Source of the DNA: an uncultured Chloroflexota bacterium
GTDB taxonomy: Bacteria; Chloroflexota; Anaerolineae; Aggregatilineales; Phototrophicaceae
Direction: 5' to 3'
Assembly: GCA_903904765.1 (NCBI GenBank)
Contig: CAIVEA010000771.1
Span: 1-10,272, forward strand
DNA: 10,272 bases
In this document: positions 6,399-10,272 of the stretch, one piece after another
Layout of the letters: every line of letters starts with the position of its first letter
How positions within the stretch are numbered: the first letter of the stretch is position 1
The notes under the pieces: model-generated
Seen by the model: the letters and a program-made list of their open reading frames with translations, nothing else
Databases searched by the model: none
Told to the model about the DNA's origin: nothing
Translations under genes and position numbers: made by a program

Positions 6399-6430
6399 AA
6401 AAGGGACGACCCCGGCAGGTCGTCCCTTTT
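6399..6430. terminator. Strong bidirectional intrinsic terminator
   Basis: AAAAGGGACGACC (6399-6411) and GGTCGTCCCTTTT (6418-6430) form a perfect 13-base-pair stem with a six-base loop. A T-run follows on the plus strand and five Ts follow on the minus strand. It lies 27 bases after the end of the bioY operon and downstream of the convergent pair ending at 6570, so it can stop transcription from both sides. The remaining stretch to 6569 shows no gene or further convincing signal. Confidence 0.93.
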
Positions 6431-6569
6431 GCATTCCGTTCAGCCAGACAGAGGTTCCGCCCTTATTCCCATACAGCGGATTGAGGGGAAAAGAGGGTTC
6501 AAGGAGGTGTTTTTCTCCCCTGTCTCTATGTATGCAGATAAGGGGGCGCGGGATAGGGGACTCCGTTTT

Positions 6570-6962
6570 TTACGGGGCGCTCAACCAGCGCACGGCTTCT
6601 GCCCGCTGTCCCGCCGCGAACACCCGCCGTCCCACCGTCGGGTCAGAGCCTTTGGCGATGAAATCCGGCGCGGCGGCGGTATCGGCGAACAGATACGCAA
6701 GGCGTGGCGTGGGCGATTCGGCAAATTCCGCCTTCAGCCGCCCGAAATGCTCAATCGCGTAATCCATATCAAACATTCCCGAACGGGTGACATCGTACAG
6801 AATCCGCAGCAGCGGGCGATCCGGTTGTGCCAGCCACGTCGTAAACAGACCGCGCAACGTATTCAGGTACACATCTACCGCTGCCGAACCGGGTTCGTAA
6901 AACACGAACTCGTGGATATTCTCGGTGGCGTGATGAATGTACTGGCAGGGGACGGCGCTCAT
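6570..6962 (-). CDS. Small protein, possibly SpoIIAA/STAS-like fold
   Basis: The chosen 130-residue reading starts MSAVPCQYIHHATENIHEFV. I do not recognise it with certainty. The pattern of a short beta strand (HEFVFYEP), a helix (AAVDVYLNTLRGLFTTWL), a strand (PLLRILYDVT) and a later helix, ending in GRRVFAAGQRAEAVRWL, resembles the SpoIIAA-like (STAS_2) proteins. Those often close with a similar '..vFd..eeAl.WL' motif. No membrane segment is seen. The ATG overlaps the stop codon of the upstream gene by one base (TAATG) and has no Shine-Dalgarno of its own, so translation probably depends on coupling. A longer reading from 7037 would run inside the upstream gene with low-complexity Arg-rich sequence and is unlikely. 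Its partnership with a nucleoside-processing enzyme is unexplained. Confidence 0.72.
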   Translation of the reverse strand: MSAVPCQYIHHATENIHEFVFYEPGSAAVDVYLNTLRGLFTTWLAQPDRPLLRILYDVTRSGMFDMDYAIEHFGRLKAEFAESPTPRLAYLFADTAAAPDFIAKGSDPTVGRRVFAAGQRAEAVRWLSAP

Positions 6963-7372
6963 TAAGGCGCGACCAGTTTGACGAGGATTTCGACGGCTTC
7001 TTCCGGCGTGCGTACCAACCGGCGGCCTTCGTCGCACATGCCCCAGATGAAGTTGTTCAGCCAGCGAATATCGTTCCGCACGCCGATGACCGGAATACCT
7101 TTGGCGTTCAGGTAGCCAATTTCAGCACAAGTGCCAGAGTCGTGGTCAGTGCCGTTCAGCATCGCCACGCAGGCCTGACAGGTGGTGAGTGATACCATAT
7201 CGGTGCGGAAGATATGCGTCCGCATCTCCTCGCGGAAATCGGTCAGCACGCCCGCGTCACGGTGCGGCAGGAAGGTTTTGTATCCGGCAGCTTCCACCAG
7301 TGCGGTGATTTGCTCCATATAGGCGCGTTCATGCACATTGAACAACGGGCCAGCCATATAAACCAGAGTCAT
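6962..7372 (-). CDS. Nucleoside 2-deoxyribosyltransferase-like protein
   Basis: The 136-residue product resembles nucleoside 2-deoxyribosyltransferases, which swap or hydrolyse the base of 2'-deoxynucleosides in salvage. The N-terminus MTLVYMAGPLF (1-11) is the family's first beta strand with the GPLF loop. FLPHRDAG (34-41) follows, then IFRTDMVSLTTCQACVAMLNG (54-74) and DSGTCAEIGYLNAKGIPV (78-95). In the last motif Glu84 fits the catalytic nucleophile, and Asp76 and Asp78 lie in the usual substrate loop. NNFIWG (106-111) matches the C-terminal signature. The ATG at 7370-7372 is chosen because GGAGA lies eight bases upstream; a GTG further up lacks this and sits beside the proposed -10 box. 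Related folds include DNPH1-type 5-hydroxymethyl-dUMP hydrolases and toxin-like NADases, so the exact reaction is open. Confidence 0.83.
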   Translation of the reverse strand: MTLVYMAGPLFNVHERAYMEQITALVEAAGYKTFLPHRDAGVLTDFREEMRTHIFRTDMVSLTTCQACVAMLNGTDHDSGTCAEIGYLNAKGIPVIGVRNDIRWLNNFIWGMCDEGRRLVRTPEEAVEILVKLVAP

Positions 7373-7413
7373 CGTTACAGTCTCCATAGGGGTATAAAAC
7401 CAATACACGCTCC

Positions 7414-7419
7414 AGTATA
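7414..7419 (-). promoter_or_regulatory. Candidate -10 box for the deoxyribosyltransferase gene pair
   Basis: The minus strand reads TATACT, five of six matches to TATAAT, 41 bases upstream of the chosen ATG. No convincing -35 box lies at standard spacing (CTGAAT at 17 bases). It is the best candidate in the short gap between the terminator of the preceding gene and this operon. Confidence 0.28.
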
Positions 7420-7469
7420 GCGCGAACGGCGGGGGTATTCAGTCCATTGACAGCACCCTACCACCCCCC

Positions 7470-7503
7470 AAACAAAAGGAGACACCGCGCCAACGGTGTC
7501 CCC
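7470..7503 (-). terminator. Intrinsic terminator after the TadA-like gene
   Basis: On the minus strand GGGGACACCG (7503-7494) pairs with CGGTGTCTCC (7487-7478), ten pairs including one G:U, around a six-base loop. It is followed by TTTTGTTT. It lies 29 bases after the stop of the TadA-like gene and separates it from the next operon. Confidence 0.85.
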
Positions 7504-7531
7504 CCTTCCGAAGGTGATTGCGGGTGGGGTG

Positions 7532-8623
7532 TTACGTGCGCGGCGTGAATAGGCTCAACGGCAGATCAATGCCCGCGTCGCGGATTTTTTCGAGGCAGCG
7601 CGGGATTGTTCCGGTGGGGGTGAAGTACCCTTGCGCCCCTTTTTCGTCATAGCCCGTCAGTTGGAAGGTGAAAATATCTTGCGTCTGGATGGTGTCGCCC
7701 TGCAAGCCGACGATTTCAGTCACTTTCTGAATGCGCCGCACGCCGCCCTTCATGATCTGCTGGCTGACGATTAACTGCACGCCGGTGGCGATCTTCTGCC
7801 GCACGGCCAGCAGCGGCAAGGACGGGTTGCCCATGCTCATCATGATCTCGATGCGGGAGAGCGCATCACGCGGGCTTTCGGCGGTCATGGTTGCCAGCGT
7901 GCCATCATAACCCATGTTGAGCGCCTCGATGTACGGCAGCGCCTCTGCCCCGTGCATCTCCGTCAGGATGATGCGATCCGGGCGCATGCGGGTAGCGGTC
8001 TGCACCAGCGTCGCCAGCGTCACCTCGTCCTCGCTGCGGTTGGATTGGCGCGGTTCCAGTAACAAGGCGCGGCGCTGCGTCAAACGGGCTTCGCCGCCCA
8101 CATTAATCACGCGCTCGTCCGGGTCGGTCATGGCGGCGAGGACGTTCAGGACGGTGGTCTTGCCGGAATTCGTGCCGCCCGCCACGATTATATTCAGTCG
8201 TCCCTGTACGCAGGCTTTTAGGAAGTTCATGATCGTCTCGTCCCACGCCTGATAGCGCAGCAAGTCCTCCGCCGTCAAATCAAACACCGAAAATTTGGCA
8301 ATTGTCACTGTCGGGCCGATGGGCGAAATGGGCGGCAGCACGATATTCACCCGCGAACCGTCCGGCAGCCGACCATCCATAATCGGGTTATCGGCGCTCA
8401 TTTGCTGCCCCATGTAGGCCGCGAAGGTCTGGATTTCGTCCATCAGATGTTCGTCGCTGCTATACGGCGAGGTCACATCGCGCAGTTTGCGATCCGAACG
8501 GTGATCCACATACACGCGGGCGCTGCCATCCACCATGATTTCCATCACCTGCGGGTCGTTAATGAGGGCGGTCAGCGCCGGGAAGAATAGACCGGGCTGT
8601 GCAGACTGTGACTTGCTGTTCAT
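7532..8623 (-). CDS. TadA/CpaF/VirB11-type ATPase with altered catalytic motifs
   Basis: The 363-residue product belongs to the type II/IV secretion ATPases, closest by eye to TadA/CpaF, which power pilus assembly or protein export as cytoplasmic hexamers. The N-domain carries MDGRLPDGSRVNIVLPP (82-98). Walker A is GGTNSGKTT (149-157) with Lys155, and RMRPDRIILTEMHG (212-225) holds the Walker B region with Glu222. Several residues usual in the family are changed. The Asp box 'IEDtaEL' reads VGGEARL, the His box 'iHANsP' reads MTAESP, 'NTGHDG' reads NMGYDG, and the Arg of the N-domain 'TIRKF' reads TIAKF. It may bind ATP but hydrolyse poorly. AAGGAGG lies five bases before the ATG at 8621-8623, so the longer reading from 8704 is rejected. 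No tadB/tadC or pilin gene is nearby. It lies 90 bases downstream of the kinase gene. Confidence 0.88.
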   Translation of the reverse strand: MNSKSQSAQPGLFFPALTALINDPQVMEIMVDGSARVYVDHRSDRKLRDVTSPYSSDEHLMDEIQTFAAYMGQQMSADNPIMDGRLPDGSRVNIVLPPISPIGPTVTIAKFSVFDLTAEDLLRYQAWDETIMNFLKACVQGRLNIIVAGGTNSGKTTVLNVLAAMTDPDERVINVGGEARLTQRRALLLEPRQSNRSEDEVTLATLVQTATRMRPDRIILTEMHGAEALPYIEALNMGYDGTLATMTAESPRDALSRIEIMMSMGNPSLPLLAVRQKIATGVQLIVSQQIMKGGVRRIQKVTEIVGLQGDTIQTQDIFTFQLTGYDEKGAQGYFTPTGTIPRCLEKIRDAGIDLPLSLFTPRT

Positions 8624-8652
8624 GCTGTCCTCCTTCATTGGCTGATGCTTTG

Positions 8653-8658
8653 ATGATA
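8653..8658 (-). promoter_or_regulatory. Possible -10 box upstream of the TadA-like gene
   Basis: The minus strand reads TATCAT, five of six matches to TATAAT, 29 bases before the ATG. The -35 position is poor. It could give the ATPase gene its own promoter in the 90-base gap, in addition to readthrough from the kinase gene. Confidence 0.22.
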
Positions 8659-8693
8659 CGCTTCCTGAACCTGCCGAGAGAACGGATAAACGC

Positions 8694-8709
8694 ACAGGGC
8701 GCACCCTGT
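8694..8709. repeat. Perfect palindrome between the kinase and TadA-like genes
   Basis: ACAGGG (8694-8699) and CCCTGT (8704-8709) are perfect inverted repeats around CGCA, four bases after the kinase stop codon. On the minus strand the stem is followed by GCGTTTATCC, too few Ts for a convincing terminator. It could be a weak terminator or an operator for the downstream gene. Confidence 0.4.
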
Positions 8710-8713
8710 CTAT

Positions 8714-10272
8714 TTAACGGGGGACATCTTGCGGCGGGACGAGTCCCATTCGCAGCGCGATCACGGCGGCTTCGGCGCGGGTATTGATGCCCAGCTTGGC
8801 GTACAGGTTATCCACATGGAAGCCCACCGTGCGCGGGCTGATGCCTAACTGGGCGGCGATCTGCTTGTTCGCCAAACCCTGCGCCAGCATCCGCAGCACT
8901 TCGCCTTCACGCGGAGTCAGGTCAACTGCCGTCTGCCGCGCAAGGCTGATTTCCACCCGCAAGCCGGCCTCGGCGTTCGGCTGGATATCCAATTGACCGC
9001 CCAGTGATTGAATCCACAGGCGGGCAGCCAGCAGCGCCTCCAGTCCGGTCAGCAGCGCCCCATCATCAAGGATGACCAGCGTCGTCAGGGTGTCGGTCTG
9101 GCTCAGGCGCAGAGTCAGCCGTGCGGCGTGGGCGTGGTTGACGGCGCGTTCCAGCGCGGCCTGTGCGCTGCGGAACAGCATGATCTCAATCGGCACGGGC
9201 AACCGTTCGGGCAACCGCTGCACTTCCAGCGTCACATCCGCGTTCCACACGCGGATGAGTTGCCCCGCCAGTTCTTCCAGCGCCGGTTCTAGCCCCAGCG
9301 TTTCCAGTGTGGTCGGGTGCAGGGCGCTGGTCAGATCACGCGCCTGTTGTAACGCCTGTCGCCCTAACGAGGTCAGCACCGAAGCGACCATTTTAGCCTG
9401 CATATTGCCGCCCATCGTTTGCTGGTAGGTTTCGGCCTGCGCCAGCAGCAGATTGAGCGACTCAACCAGCGAGCTTTCGATGCGCCCCGCCAGCCGGATG
9501 CGCTCCATCTCCAGCAGTTCAAATGCGCCATTGTCCGGTGCTGTTGTGGCAGCTTCCGGCGGGAATGGTGCGGTCACGGGCAGCGGTTCGTTATCGGTTT
9601 CGGTCAGCGCCCGCAGCACATCCGCCGCCGAGTCATAGCGGTTATCGGGGTTCTTTTCCAGCAGGCGCAGCACCGTCTCGCTGATGTGTTCCGGCAGTTC
9701 TACTCGATCGGGTAGGTCGGGGACTTCGGTCAGGATTTGCGAGATGAGGTGCGACGTGGATTGTGTGGCGAAGGGCGGCGCACCCGTCAGGAGTTCGTAA
9801 AAAACCACGCCCACCGCGTACAGATCGGTGCGCGGGCTGATCGCTCCTCCGGTGAACATTTCGGGAGCCATATACAACAGCGTGCCGGCAATCTCGCCTT
9901 CGGTGGTCAGGTGCTGTTGTTCCGGCGACAGCGCGAGGCCAAAATCCGTCAGTTTGACCTGATGATCGGGCAGGATCATCACATTCTGCGGCTTGATGTC
10001 GCGGTGAATCACGCCCTGACTGTGCGCGTACTCCAGTGCTTCCAGCAGGCGGCGAATGATGTTCACCGCTTCTCCCATCGGGAAGATTTTGCCGCGCTGC
10101 TTCGCCATCTCGCTCAGGTTTTCACCCTGAAGATACTCCATCACCAGATAGTGCCAGCCCTGCTCTAGGCCAGCATCGTAAACGGTGACGATATGGGGAT
10201 GATTCAACCGTGCCACGATGCGGGCTTCGCGCAGGAAGCGTTCTGAACTGTGGCTGACGGTGCTGATCGGAG
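8714..10272 (-). CDS. Ser/Thr protein kinase fused to a degenerate histidine-kinase module and LuxR HTH (5' end beyond window)
   Basis: The frame stays open to the right edge, and its first visible residues (ERFLREARI, then VARLNHPHIV) are the kinase alpha-C helix. The P-loop and catalytic Lys therefore lie outside. Counting from the GTG at 10214-10216, the kinase shows HRDIKPQN (71-78), DFG (91-93) and APE (117-119), so its visible catalytic residues are intact. After a Pro/Ala linker (210-232) comes a NarX/DegS-like region. ERIRLAGRIES (238-248) aligns with the H-box pattern 'ERxRIARELHD', but Glu247 replaces the phospho-acceptor His. QAALERAVNHA (352-362) aligns with the N-box 'QEALTNAxxHA' but lacks its Glu and Asn. 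Residues 432-493 are a LuxR/GerE helix-turn-helix (LTPREGEVLRML, NKQIAAQLGISPRTVGFHV). It is probably a cytoplasmic kinase-regulated transcription factor in which the pseudo-histidine-kinase part dimerises. Confidence 0.93.
   Translation of the reverse strand, partial: PISTVSHSSERFLREARIVARLNHPHIVTVYDAGLEQGWHYLVMEYLQGENLSEMAKQRGKIFPMGEAVNIIRRLLEALEYAHSQGVIHRDIKPQNVMILPDHQVKLTDFGLALSPEQQHLTTEGEIAGTLLYMAPEMFTGGAISPRTDLYAVGVVFYELLTGAPPFATQSTSHLISQILTEVPDLPDRVELPEHISETVLRLLEKNPDNRYDSAADVLRALTETDNEPLPVTAPFPPEAATTAPDNGAFELLEMERIRLAGRIESSLVESLNLLLAQAETYQQTMGGNMQAKMVASVLTSLGRQALQQARDLTSALHPTTLETLGLEPALEELAGQLIRVWNADVTLEVQRLPERLPVPIEIMLFRSAQAALERAVNHAHAARLTLRLSQTDTLTTLVILDDGALLTGLEALLAARLWIQSLGGQLDIQPNAEAGLRVEISLARQTAVDLTPREGEVLRMLAQGLANKQIAAQLGISPRTVGFHVDNLYAKLGINTRAEAAVIALRMGLVPPQDVPR

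Noticed and set aside
6429..6965. Plus-strand frame with AAGGAGGTG near 6500
   Set aside because: The Shine-Dalgarno-like sequence is followed by codons antisense to the small SpoIIAA-like gene, and the product has shadow-ORF composition.
7447..7452. TTGACA on the plus strand
   Set aside because: No -10 box lies at suitable spacing, and no plus-strand gene follows; it sits in a gap between two minus-strand genes.
8624..8704. Longer N-terminus for the TadA-like ATPase
   Set aside because: The added residues contain the ribosome binding site, the possible -10 box and the palindrome, and do not match the family.

Overview
The window is GC-rich, tightly packed bacterial DNA with eleven protein genes: eight on the minus strand and three on the plus strand. 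The mix suggests an environmental bacterium with many signalling genes. It includes a Ser/Thr kinase fused to a LuxR-type DNA-binding domain, a stand-alone TadA/CpaF-like ATPase, an intracellular GH29 fucosidase and a BioY transporter. I lean towards Chloroflexota, but this is inference from gene style, not from a marker gene. No rRNA, tRNA, CRISPR array or complete insertion sequence was seen.

Layout. Positions 1-163 hold GC-rich palindromes that look like a dispersed intergenic repeat. An ABC-F ATPase gene (164-1855, minus) is preceded by an intergenic region of 364 bases. That region reads as a regulated leader: a TTGACA/extended -10 promoter, two short upstream ORFs and a terminator-like hairpin. 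The hairpin starts on the last base of the second ORF's stop codon and ends 35 bases before the ABC-F start. A GH29 alpha-L-fucosidase gene follows (2220-3452, minus). Next come the exonuclease VII genes xseA and xseB (minus, overlapping by 29 bases).

Divergent from xseA is a three-gene plus-strand operon (5186-6371). It encodes an unrecognised 96-residue protein, the biotin transporter component BioY and a GlsB/YeaQ-like small membrane protein. A strong bidirectional terminator at 6399-6430 closes it. A convergent minus-strand pair (6570-7372) encodes a nucleoside 2-deoxyribosyltransferase-like enzyme and a small SpoIIAA-like protein, joined by a one-base stop/start overlap.

The last block (7532-10272, minus) has a large signalling gene cut by the right window edge. 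It encodes a Ser/Thr protein kinase, a degenerate NarX/DegS-type histidine-kinase module and a LuxR/GerE helix-turn-helix. Downstream of it is a TadA/CpaF/VirB11-type ATPase that keeps its P-loop but has lost several family-defining catalytic residues. An intrinsic terminator follows the ATPase gene.

Two places merit follow-up most: the ABC-F leader, which has the layout of ribosome-mediated attenuation at a resistance-type gene, and the kinase/pseudo-histidine-kinase/LuxR fusion next to the catalytically altered TadA-like ATPase.
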